A stretch of DNA of 64,000 bases. Origin: Dugong dugon (lineage: Eukaryota; Chordata; Mammalia; Sirenia; Dugongidae). Shown piece by piece: positions 52,346 through 61,745 of the stretch (positions are counted from its first letter, which is position 1; the number at the start of each line of letters is the position of its first letter). The stretch is from contig CM057482.1 in NCBI GenBank assembly GCA_030035585.1, forward strand, positions 16,293,001 to 16,357,000, read 5' to 3'. The translations under genes were made by a program, and so were the position numbers. The notes under the pieces are model-generated. The model ran no database searches and was not told the origin of the DNA. It saw only the letters and a list, made by a program, of their open reading frames with translations.

Positions 52346-53225
52346 CTCAGAGGCAACATCTTGAACTAGGTGATTTTTTTTTTGGCGGGGGTGGCTAATC
52401 TAACAGGGGTACTCTATGCATATGCAATCATCTATACTCTTTTTTATATAAAAATGGAAGCATCCTAAATGCACCTTGCTTTTTTATTTTACATTATCAA
52501 TATTTCCACCAGCTACTTAGCATGCCATTAAATAGAGATACAAGGACTTAATAAACCTTTATGAACAGAGCCCTAAAGCAATGGCCCGAGTGTATAGAAC
52601 GACAGGCATGCAAGGCAGAGAGAATCTGACTGGCCCTGTGTGTGGGGAAGAAGATGGACAGAACCACAGTGTAGGTGGAGTCCTGGAAGCCCAGATGTGT
52701 GTCACAAGAAAAGCTTAAGGAAATCAAAGTAGAGAAGGTTGTAACAACCAGAAGGCAGCAGAAATTTGGGTGTCAAAAGAGGGAAGCCCCAGAGAGCAGA
52801 AGGAAAGGTCCTTCAAAGCCCATTCCCACCCAACCCATCCCATCCAAGTGCATCTTCCTCTACTGCCATGAGCACCTTGAGGCTGATGTGCTTCCTCTCT
52901 AAGCTCCCGTCCCTCAGCATGCACATTCCTATGCCTCTGCTCACATCCTCTTGTTTCCCAACATGCATTTGAAATCCTTGACCACATTCTAATCCCAGAG
53001 CTCTCTGCTGCCCAGGTTTCTGGGTCGCCTTGCCCTCCTGGTACTTCTCCTAGGTCTCTGAGTCTCTGAACTTTCTTCAATCGTTGTCTGGATCCCCCTC
53101 CCATAAAACTGTGGTCTGCAAAGTGGGGTGAGAGCCTCTCAGAGGAATGGACAAAAATACTAAAATTTCTATTTCTGCTTTTTTTTTTCTAAAAATAAGA
53201 AAGAAATTAAACTTTACTGATATCT
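52346..53225. other. No gene seen
   Basis: A piece at 52430-52540 resembles an old LINE (CACCTTGCTTTTTTATTTTA). The part 52560-53150 looks unique, with overlapping frames on both strands (52675-52902 plus, 52724-53104 minus) that show no domain; I do not call either a gene. Confidence 0.4.
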
Positions 53226-53230
53226 AATAT

Positions 53231-53398
53231 GAAGTCTTGGTGGCGCAGTCTTTAAAGAGCTCAGCTGCTAACCAAAAGGCTGGTAATTGGAATCCACCGG
53301 TTGCTCCTTGGAAACCCTATGGGGCAGTTCTACTCTGTCCTATAGGGTCACTATGAGTCAGAATTGACTCAATGGCATGAGTTTGGTTTTTGGTTTTT
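53231..53398 (+). repeat. AfroSINE, first of a tandem pair
   Basis: Complete copy from AAGTCTTGGTGGCGCAGTC to the GGTTTTTGGTTTTT tail. Flanked by ATATCTAATAT (53220-53230) and AATATCTAGTAT (53399-53410). Confidence 0.92.
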
Positions 53399-53410
53399 AA
53401 TATCTAGTAT

Positions 53411-53585
53411 GCAGCCCTGGTGGCGCAGTGATTAAGAGCTCAGCTGCTAACCAAGAGGTTGGCAGTTTAATCTACCAGTCACTCTTTGGAAACCCTGTGG
53501 GGCAGTTCTACTCTGTTCCATAGGATCACTATGAGTCAGAATCAACTCGATGGCAACAGGTTTGGTTTGTTTGTTTGTTTTTTTA
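53411..53585 (+). repeat. AfroSINE, second of a tandem pair
   Basis: Complete copy from GCAGCCCTGGTGGCGCAGTG to a GTTTGTTTGTTT tail. Flanked by AATATCTAGTAT (53399-53410) and AATATCTAGTA (53586-53596), so the pair shares one target word three times. Confidence 0.92.
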
Positions 53586-53827
53586 AATATCTAGTAAGTG
53601 AGCTGACCCTGGTGGCCCCCCTTGAATTCTATTTGTCTGAGCTCCATATCATGCGCCATGAAGGCTGGATCCTGAAGGGGGAGTAGCCCCTCCTCAGTGC
53701 AAAGGGTGACAGGGAGCCCCAGCTTCTTGTCTGACTTCAGGGTCTGCCATATATTGCAACTGCTGTGCTTAAAGACATCGTCATGATGGCTAATGTTATG
53801 AAAGCAAGACGTTTAAACTTGACAATA

Positions 53828-54221
53828 CAGTCGGCCCTCTGTATCTGTGGGTTCTACATCCACGGAGTCAACCAACAGTGGATCAAAAATATTAAAAAAA
53901 AAAAAAAAAAGCTTTTTTCTTCTTGTGATTATTTCCTAAACAATAAAGTATAGCAATTATTTACATGGCACTCACATGTGGTTAAGTAGGGCCACTATGA
54001 GTTGGGATGAACTTGATGGCAACAGTTTTTTTCTCTTGTTGTTTTGTTACATTGTATAATGTATTATAAGTAATCTATAGATGATTTAAAGTATACAGAA
54101 GGATGTGTGTAGGTTATATGCAAATACTCTGCCATTTTATATACGGGACTTGAGCATCCCTGAATTTTGGTACGTGCAGGGGTCCTGGACCCAGTCTCCC
54201 GTAGATACCGAGAGACGAATG
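53828..54221 (+). mobile_element. Tigger/mariner-type MITE
   Basis: Begins CAGTCGGCCCTCTGTATCTG and ends with its imperfect inverted repeat GTAGATACCGAGAGACGAAT. TA dinucleotides flank both ends (53826-53827 and 54222-54223), as for Tc1/mariner elements. Interrupted near 53885 by an A run and at 53985-54030 by an AfroSINE tail piece (GGCCACTATGAGTTGGGATG). Confidence 0.85.
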
Positions 54222-54610
54222 TACTTTGTATTGAGACGAGGCATGACCACAAAAGTGCCTCAAAATCCAACCAAAAGTTGAGGTTCCCTTTATTTCACAA
54301 AATTATACGTTTTCTAATTTTGCTAGCCTTTTCTGTGACAGTACATAGTATACCGCCAAGCAAATATTTTTGAGAGAAAAAAAAAACAAAACAAAACACT
54401 GCTGAATACAGCCCTTCAAGGTAGGTGTGATATTTTACCAAAGAATGGGAAATCTTTTCTTTTTTCCAAAAGATACTCATATCATGAAGGGAGCATTTTG
54501 AAAACAGACATTGGGAACGTTTTCATTGTTAGATGAAATAACCATATCTCTTCTGGAAACTCTCATAGCTTTCTCTTTCTCACAATAAGGTCCTTCTAGG
54601 GAACATCTGG

Positions 54611-54954
54611 GGGAATGCGGGTTCAGTGGTAGAATTCTCACCTTCCATGAAGAAGACCAGGGTTCAATTCCTGGCCAGTGCACCTCAAGCGCAGGCACCA
54701 CCCCTCTGTCAGTAGAGGCTTGCATGTTGCTATGATGCTAAACAGGTTTCAGTGGAGTTTTCAGACTAAGTTGGACTAGGAAGAAAGGCCTGGTGATCTA
54801 CTTCCAAAAATCGGCCAAAGAAAACTCTATGGATCACAACTGTCTGATCTGCAACCAATCATGGGGCTAGCACAGGACTGCACAGCGTTTCATCCTGTTG
54901 CGCGTGGGATTGCCATGAGTTAGAGGCCGACTCAATGGCAGCTAACCACAACAA
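54611..54954 (+). repeat. SINE with tRNA-Gly head and RTE tail
   Basis: The first 73 bases (54610-54682) are a tRNA-Gly-like unit: A box TTCAGTGGTAG, B box GGTTCAATTCC, ending CCAGTGCA; the anticodon loop reads CTTCCAT, so TCC (glycine). A unique body follows, and the last 100 bases match the RTE 3' end (GCACAGGACTGCACAGCGTT, GCCATGAGTTAG, GGCAGCTAACCACAACAA). Flanking words GGAACATCTGG and GGAAACATCTAG are probable target-site duplications. It differs from the common AfroSINE in its head. Confidence 0.85.
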
Positions 54955-54959
54955 GGAAA

Positions 54960-55495
54960 CATCTAGAGATGTTGAAAAGAATAATTATTTTCAATGCATA
55001 ATGAAGTTCCAGAGAAAGTCAAATCAATTCCCAGGGATCAAAAACAAAGAGGGCAGTCAAGTCCAGAGCTGATGCAGCAGGAGCCGCAGTTCCCCAGTAG
55101 GAGCCTGGGGACAGGATTCACCACCTCAGATCATACAAGGCAGAGAACTGGGACTGCAAAGCCATCGTAAAGCTGGGTCTTCCGTGAAGGGATGCACTAT
55201 GAGATATCCATCCACCAGCAAAGAGACACACAGGCAAGTGTGTCAGGGTTATCCCAGGCTTTAGGTGGGGGAAAAAGATGTCTCCCATAAGGGTGTTTAA
55301 CCCCATGCCTGGCCTTACATAGGTTGGGGCTTGAAACTATACCACTAGAGACCTCGAAACCAAGAGATTAACATTAAACATTGATTTCAAGCCACGGACA
55401 CCTCTGGCAAAAGCAAGCTGAAATCAACCTGGAGGAACACTCCCTCAACCTAGAGCTGGCAGGATTCTTTTTAAGTAAGTAAAATATTTACGTGA
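54960..55495. other. No gene seen
   Basis: Moderately GC-rich for the area, possibly an old ERV or other repeat, but I cannot assign it. No exon supported. Confidence 0.35.
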
Positions 55496-55499
55496 TTAA

Positions 55500-55995
55500 A
55501 AACCAGTTAAGAGGCCATAGTGGTCCAGGTGAGAGGCCATGGTATGTGGACTGAAGTGGGGATGGAGGCCAAGGGGTGGGTTTAAGAGATTTGGGAGGTA
55601 TAATCAATAGAATTTGATGACTGATTTGAATGTGATGGGTGAAAGAGTGGAACATTAAGGAAGACCTTCAGGTTGGACCTGGGTGGATAATGTTGCTTCT
55701 ACTAACACAGCAAGTAGGAGCAGGAACAGGTTTGTGGGGTAAGAAAGTTTGTTAAGCTTTGAGTATGTTGAGCTAGCATTGCCTGCAAGTTATACACGTG
55801 GAGGCAGCCAGCAGCAAGGATGATTTTCAGGTTGGAAGCTGAAGATGAGAATTTGGAAGTTGTCAGCATATATAAATCATAACCTGAGCCATGGGGATGG
55901 ATAAGAAGACCCAGGAAGTGTGTAGAGTGAAACAAGCCTAGGACAAAGCTTGAGGAATGACAACTTTTAGGGATGGGCAGAGAAGCACAGGCCAG
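55500..55995 (+). repeat. Ancient repeat related to 50.3-51.4 kb
   Basis: Same order of words as the copy at 50.3-51.4 kb: AGGTGAGAGGCCATGGTATG, a body with TTTGAGTATGTTGAG, TTGGAAGTTGTCAGCATATA and AGCCTAGGACAAAGC. Non-coding. Confidence 0.55.
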
Positions 55996-56007
55996 CAAAG
56001 AGAGAAA

Positions 56008-56170
56008 ACCAAAAAACCAAACCCGTTGCCATCGAGTTGATTCCAACTCATAGCTACCCTATAGGACAGAGTAGAACTGCCCCATAGAGTTTCCAAGGAG
56101 CGCCTGGTGGATTTGAACTGCCAGCCTTTTGGTTAGCAGCTGTAGCACTTAACCACTACGCTACCAGAGA
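56008..56170 (-). repeat. AfroSINE
   Basis: Complete reverse copy: AAACCCGTTGCCATCGAGTT to ACCACTACGCTACCAGAGAG. Well preserved in body, head slightly changed. Confidence 0.9.
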
Positions 56171-57340
56171 GGGAGAAGGAGAATTAGCAAACTGTAGGGT
56201 CAAAGTGGCCAAATGTCAGTAAATATTAAGTGCAAGTGATACTGACAGAAGTCAACAACCACTTTCCTTCTGCACAGAGCACAGCCCAACCAAGCATTCA
56301 GACCACTTCTGAGCCACACCTCTGCCCAATCTTCATTCACGGGAAAGCAAACAAACCCGAGGGACTCCATGCAGCAAGACTGTGTTTGCACACTTGGGTA
56401 TTTGGGAAATCCATGTCTTCTCTGTTGGTATTTCAATATTTTAATTAAACAACACACAAAGCAGAAGTTGAATATTACAGCAGCAACTCCTCTAGATCAG
56501 CAAACCCTCTATCCACCGATAGGTACTACGGGTTTATGTAACAGATGCGGAAGGTCTGATGTTTCCTTTATACAAGGCCTTATGAGATCCAGTGACTCTA
56601 AGAAATCGTGCATGCTGTTTTCCCTGGCATCTGTCCTGCCTTCACTCCATATCTGTTGGCAACTAACTAGCTCATTCAAACCTAAGGTGAGAAAATTTGG
56701 GGTCGAGAGCCCAGTTAGCTCTGTTTCCCATTCTGTAGCCATGTATATTCTTGGCTGATCCCCTTCTCACTTTCTATACTTCTGCTCATTGCTCAACATT
56801 CTTCTCAAATCCTGCCGCCATTACAAATATTTCCGTGGTCGGTTCACTATGGATCTTTTTCCATCCTAGGAACTTCTATCACATTTTCTTTGTCATTCAC
56901 TTAGTTCTTAACAATATATGATCTGAGATTACCTTCACTCTTGTTCTTATTTCTCCTCCAGGTTATTTTCTGTCATCAGGAAGGATATTGAAGGACTTGC
57001 TATCCTGCACGCTTTCCTCTGGAAGCTAAGACCCACCTCTGTCCTCGGTGCAGATGTTTAGTTAATTATGACATGTTGTGATCAGTGATTTTCCAGCATG
57101 GACTCAGACTCCTGGAACAAATTTATTTGATTTCCAAATCCACGTGATACTCTCATTGCCTTTCTAACCTGCTTGGGGCCTGGGCAAGATCTGAGAATTT
57201 TCATAAAGCTTCATCTAGACTGTCCAGATTATTACATATGTTGGACAGAGAAGTTCAGAGAGTAAGGAAGAACAGCGGGTGAAAGGAAGGTAGAGGAAGG
57301 ATAAGAGGATTAGAAGGACATAAAAATGGAGGAAGATTTG
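56171..57340. other. No gene seen
   Basis: Unique-looking sequence. Overlapping frames (56369-56758 plus; 56509-56742 minus) show no known domain. Low-grade L2-like wording may be present around 56760-56960. Confidence 0.4.
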
Positions 57341-57344
57341 GAAC

Positions 57345-57462
57345 AAGGGTCTAAAGATCTCAATTGCAGTTCCTGTCTGCCACTGACGCATCGTGTGATG
57401 TTGGGCAAGTCAATTAACCTGACTCTCAGCTGCTTCATCTTCAAAATGGGGAAGTAGCACAT
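57345..57462 (+). repeat. MIR
   Basis: TCAATTGCAGTTCCTGTCTG, TGATGTTGGGCAAGTCAATT, TTCATCTTCAAAATGGGGAA match the MIR core order. An RTE tail is inserted right after. Confidence 0.75.
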
Positions 57463-57465
57463 GCT

Positions 57466-57688
57466 ATCAGGAGGGACCAGTCCCTGGAAAAGGACATCAT
57501 GCTTGTTCAAGTAGAGGTTCAGCAGAAAAGAGGAAGACCCTTAATGAGATGGACTGACGGAGTGGTTGCAACGAGCTCAAACACAGAAACGACTGTGAGG
57601 CTGGCGCAGGACCAAGCGGTGTTTTGTTCTCCTGTATACAGGGTCGCTGTGAGTTGGAACCAACTCAATGGCACCTAACAACGACAGC
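57466..57688 (+). mobile_element. RTE LINE 3' end
   Basis: The last ORF region (GGACATCATGCTTGTTCAAG, AGAGGAAGACCCTTAATGAG, GATGGACTGACGGAGTGGTT) and the tail CACCTAACAACGACAG. A 5'-truncated insertion. Confidence 0.88.
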
Positions 57689-57719
57689 ACATATCTCACC
57701 TGATTGTGAAATTAAATGA

Positions 57720-58130
57720 GAATATTTACATATTATTCAGCCATAAAAAGGAATAAAGTTCTAATACATGCTACAACATGGATGAACATTGAAAACTTTC
57801 TGCTGAGTAAAATGTCGGACTTAAAAAGACAAACATTGTATGGTTCCACTTATATGAAATACCTAGAACAGGCAAATTCATAGAGACAAACAATAGACTA
57901 GAGGTTACCAGAGACTGGAGGGAGCGGGAATGGGGAGTTACTGCTCAGTGAGTACAGAGTTTCTGATTGGGGTGACGAAAAATTTTGGAAATAGATGATG
58001 CTGATGATTGTCCAACATTGTGAGTGTAATTAATGTCACTGAATTGTACACTTAAAAATGGTAAAATGGGAAATTTTGTGTTATATGTATTTTAACACTA
58101 TAAAAATTTTTAAAAAGAATATTTAACAAC
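57720..58130 (+). mobile_element. Old L1 3' UTR
   Basis: TTCAGCCATAAAAAGGAATA, ATGGTTCCACTTATATGAAA, GAGGTTACCAGAGACTGGAG, GAATTGTACACTTAAAAATG: the classic order of an older eutherian L1 3' end. No coding part. Confidence 0.88.
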
Positions 58131-58289
58131 CCATTTGGTAAAGTGTAAAGCACTGTCTATAACATCCCTGTACACACTAAGTAGAATTTTACCTGCTCCC
58201 CTCCTGTTATCTACACAAATTTTAGTCTTTTTCCCACGGTCTTCTGAACACGTTGATGTTTGAAAGTCGGTAAAGCAGACACTGATACC

Positions 58290-58452
58290 AAAATCAAACC
58301 AAACCCATTGCCGTCAAGTCGATTCCTACTCACAGCTACCATATAGGCCAGGGCAGAACTGCCCCATAGAGTTTCCAAGGAGTGACTGGTGGATTTGAAT
58401 TGCTGACCTTTTGGTTAGAAGCCAAATGCTTAACCATTGAGCCTCCAGGGCC
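58290..58452 (-). repeat. AfroSINE
   Basis: Complete reverse copy: CAAACCCATTGCCGTCAAGT to CATTGAGCCTCCAGGGCC. Body well preserved. Confidence 0.9.
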
Positions 58453-58864
58453 TCATACTTAACAAAAGTTGAAGACATAAAAGTAGCTATCAGTCTTAAT
58501 TAGCATGCATGGTGATTTTGTAGCTACTCTGTAGAGATAAGTAATAAATTAATAATGAGTGACAGATATTTATTTAGGTTGAATCTAATTATATCTAGGT
58601 TGAATTCAATTCTGCACTGTGTTCGTGCTCTCTAATGTGCTAGGGTAAAGGTTGCTTACCTTATAGAAAACAGTCCTGTTGGGCCAGCTTCACCGAAAAC
58701 CTGATGTTATTGTTTTCAATTCCTGTCTTTTAAGTGTCAACGATATTTGAAGTGTTCAGTGTACAAGTAATACTAAAAGAGCTTTATGTAATGTGGATCT
58801 TTCCCTTAAAACATTAAAAAGACAAAGGAGGAGGAAGAGAGGCAGAACACAAATAATCGAAATG

Positions 58865-59095
58865 TAAAATGCATATACACTTTAACCCAAATATTCCACT
58901 CTGGTCTATGAATCTGTCCTTTAGAAATATTGACACATGTGCACAAAAGGTATGTTCAGGGAAGTTTGTAACAGCAACAAAAAAAATCTAGAAACAGAAA
59001 GTATGGTTAAGTAAATTATGGTCCCCCTATAGTATGGACTACAGTGAACTTATTAAACAGAGTGGGTTAGTTCTAGCATGGGAAGACCTTTAAGA
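58865..59095 (+). mobile_element. Old L1 fragment
   Basis: CACTTTAACCCAAATATTCC, AAGTTTGTAACAGCAACAAA, TATGGTCCCCCTATAGTATG match the ORF2/3' UTR junction of old L1. Confidence 0.65.
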
Positions 59096-59186
59096 TATTT
59101 TTTTATTTTTGTTCAAGATTTTTTTTAAATATACTTTTTTATTTTGGAATCATTTTAGAATTGCAGAGAAGTGACAAAAATAGTAT

Positions 59187-59540
59187 TGTCAATAACCTCT
59201 AGCCAAAGACACCTGTAGTCAAACAAGTTGGCTTTATTACTCCTTGCAGCAAGGGAGAACACACTTCGTGGGACTCTGTGAGACTATTTGGCCTTCAGGC
59301 GTTTGAACCACAAACATCCTTGGCGAGAAGTAACACCTCTGCATCCTAGTGCCAACCCACTAAATTTTCAGATTTCCCAGGCTACCCAAATATTCACTAG
59401 GCAGTAGAAGCTTCTGTGGAAAGGTTCCCAACCTAACTGGTTTGTGGTATCCCAGAGGATATCCTTTGAGGCTGAATACTAATGGCGGTGGAGTCCAGCC
59501 CCACCTCCCATGCACACCCTTGAGATCCCAGCATCCCACA
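59187..59540 (-). mobile_element. Possible LTR fragment
   Basis: On the minus strand it shows GGAGTAATAAAGCCAACTTG followed by TGACTACAGGTGTCTTTGGC and an end at GGTTATTGACA. This is like an R-U5 region with a polyadenylation signal (59238-59233). The 5' boundary and a target-site duplication were not found. Confidence 0.35.
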
Positions 59541-59704
59541 AAGCATTAACCTTTTGCACCACCCAGAGCCTCCATGTTTAGATAGCAACAAAAGAAGGGC
59601 CAGTCTATCATTTTAATTAGAATAAGAAGGCGGTGGGATGGGTTTGCCCCAGGTAAACTTCTTTTAAGCAAATTGTTTTGGTGAGTTAAGAAAAGGGAGG
59701 GGAA

Positions 59705-59880
59705 TATACTAGGGTTGCAAGATAGAGTGGGAAGAACACTAGCCTTGAAGTCCAGCTTCCAGAGGTTAAGTCCCAGCTCTGATATTAACTGGTTGCATGA
59801 CCCTGGGAGAGTCATTTCACTGTTGGAGCCTCAATACCCTGATCTGCGAAATAGGAAGCTCGACCTAAACGATTTCTGTA
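59705..59880 (+). repeat. MIR
   Basis: GATAGAGTGGGAAGAACACT, GTCCCAGCTCTGATATTAAC, GGTTGCATGACCCTGGGAGA match the MIR order. The frame at 59715-59993 is a by-product. Confidence 0.75.
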
Positions 59881-60033
59881 CCCTCCACCCCCAGGGACTC
59901 CTGGAAGGAAGTAGGAAAATCTCTCTTGTCTTCATCCACGGCTCCCTTCAAGAATTTGACTCCTGTGTGTTTCATTGTAAATGTTACTCATAAAGAGTAA
60001 AGGTTTCACTTTGTATCTCTTTATGAGCAAAAC

Positions 60034-60240
60034 AAGAGCCCTGGTGGTGCAGTAGTTAAGCGTTTGGCCGTTAACCAAAAAGTCTGTGGTTTGAACCTAC
60101 CAGCCGCTTTGTAGGAGAAAGACGTGGCAGTCTGCTTCTGTAAAGATTTATAGCCTTGGAAACCCGATGGGACAGTTCTAGTCTGTCCTACAGGGTGGCG
60201 ATGCTTTGAAATCGAAGGCGATAGGTTTGGTTTCATTAGC
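60034..60240 (+). repeat. AfroSINE, first of a tandem pair
   Basis: Complete long-form copy (AGAGCCCTGGTGGTGCAGTA to GGCGATAGGTTTGGTTTCAT). Flanked by ATGAGCAAAAC at 60023-60033 and ATGAGCAAAC at 60241-60250. Confidence 0.9.
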
Positions 60241-60250
60241 ATGAGCAAAC

Positions 60251-61190
60251 AGGAGTCCTGGTGCAATGGTGTCCCTAGGGTTGGTGACACCCATGGTGTC
60301 ACCCCCCACCCCGGGACCTCCTCCTGTACCAGACCATACAGAATCCTTAGTAATGTTTATTATCAATTTTAATCATAGAATAATATGTAGCAAACATAGT
60401 TGTAAATTGCTTAAATGTAATATTTCTTAGATTTTATGAATACTAACAACAAAATTGTAGTCTTTCTACATTGAATTACAACACTATTAGGTACAACATT
60501 ATTAGTAACTGAAAGACTTTTTAAAATTTTCTCCTTTTCCTTTAATTACTGTTTCATTCTCAAGAAAGTTATTGATATAGGTTCACAGATACTAATTACC
60601 ACAATATTGTAGCTAAAACACAATTTGACAAAATCAGCTGCTATAAAAACCATAACAGCAATGAGAAAACAGCGTGCGCCGGCAGTGAGCGCAGAGGAAA
60701 CCACGTGATTCAAATCATCATTGTGGTTGGGTAATAATGACAGCTCTGACTGGAGAGCATTAGAAGGTTCAAAAAGCATATTAGCACAGCGTTTTAGCCT
60801 TGTAGGTATATCGGTACGTGTAAGTTGGGCTTACGAAAAATGTGTTTGTTGTTATAACTAACTACAGGGATATTTTTATAAAAAACAATAAATTTCTGCT
60901 GAAATACTGCACAAAAATTTTATAGACAAGTCATTTTGGTGTCACTCCCTCTGATAGCGTCAACTGATGTAGTCTGCACACCTCCTTAGTGACACCACTG
61001 TCCTCGTAAGCATTTGGCTGCTAATCAAAGGTTGGTGGTGTGAACCCACCAACCACTCTGAGGGAGAAAAGACCTGACGATATGCTCCCATAATGATTAC
61101 AGCCTGGAAAACCCTATGGGGCAGTTCCATTCTGTCACATTGGGTTGCAATGAGTTGAAAATCAACTTGACGGCACCTAACAATAACAAC
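60251..61190 (+). repeat. AfroSINE, second of the pair, split by hAT-like element
   Basis: The head (AGGAGTCCTGGTG) ends at 60263, and the copy resumes at 61001 (TCCTCGTAAGCATTTGGCTG) through the body to GGCACCTAACAATAACAAC. It is flanked by ATGAGCAAAC (60241-60250) and ATGAGCAAAAC (61191-61201). Confidence 0.9.
60264..61000 (+). mobile_element. hAT-like nonautonomous element, copy 2
   Basis: A 737-bp element with terminal inverted repeats CAATGGTGTCCCTAGGG and CAGTGGTGTCACTAAGG (right end read in reverse). Flanks are TCCTGGTG (60256-60263) and TCCTCGTA (61001-61008), an 8-bp duplication with two changes. The CAGTG start and the 8-bp target size point to the hAT superfamily. It has no ORF. 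Copy 1 lies at 22584-23118. Confidence 0.85.
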
Positions 61191-61289
61191 ATGAGCAAAA
61201 CAACCAAAAGTGCTTTTCTTATGAATTCATTCATTCATTCAGTTATTCGCTGAGCTCCTCCCAAGACTGAAGGAAGCTGCAAAGTCCTA

Positions 61290-61583
61290 ACCACCTTTGG
61301 TATTCATGCTCAAAGCTCTCCTCTACAAAGCTTTCCAGCTCAGCAGCACACTCTTAACTTCTTCTCTGTATTCATATCATTTAGCGTCTATAGATGTTTC
61401 ACAGTTAATCCTGACACTTCTCTTCCACTGTAGACTTTGGCTATTAAATTGTTACTCAAGGGCATTTACCACTTGTCTGTAACTAGACTGTGAGATCTTG
61501 AGGTCAGGAACTGGGTCTTATACTTTATATCTCCCACAGTATTCTGCACGTGGTCAGTGCTTAATAAATGGTCCTTAATTGAT
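61290..61583 (+). repeat. L2-like 3' end
   Basis: ACTAGACTGTGAGATCTTGA, AGGAACTGGGTCTTATACTT and the end GTGCTTAATAAATGG fit the L2 3' end. Confidence 0.7.
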
Positions 61584-61745
61584 TGCTGTAGCTCTGGTGG
61601 AGCAGTGGTTAAGCGCTCAGGCTGCTAACCAAAAGGTCGGCAGTTTGAATCCACCAGCCACTCCTTGGAAACCCTATGGGGCAGTTCTACTCTGTCCTAT
61701 ACGGTCACTATGAGTAGGAATCGACTCTATGGCAATGGGTTTATT
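61584..61745 (+). repeat. AfroSINE
   Basis: Complete plus copy: TAGCTCTGGTGGAGCAGTGG, TCGGCAGTTTGAATCCACCA, CTATGGGGCAGTTCTACTCT, GGCAATGGGTTTA. Close to the family form, so fairly young. Confidence 0.92.

Noticed and set aside
52675-53104. Overlapping frames of 75 and 126 codons as a small gene
   Set aside because: Frames overlap on both strands, have no domain, and lack a promoter or splice context; likely chance in a slightly GC-rich stretch.
54610-54682. Functional tRNA-Gly gene
   Set aside because: The acceptor stem is imperfect and the unit continues into a SINE body with an RTE tail and target-site duplications, so it is a SINE head.
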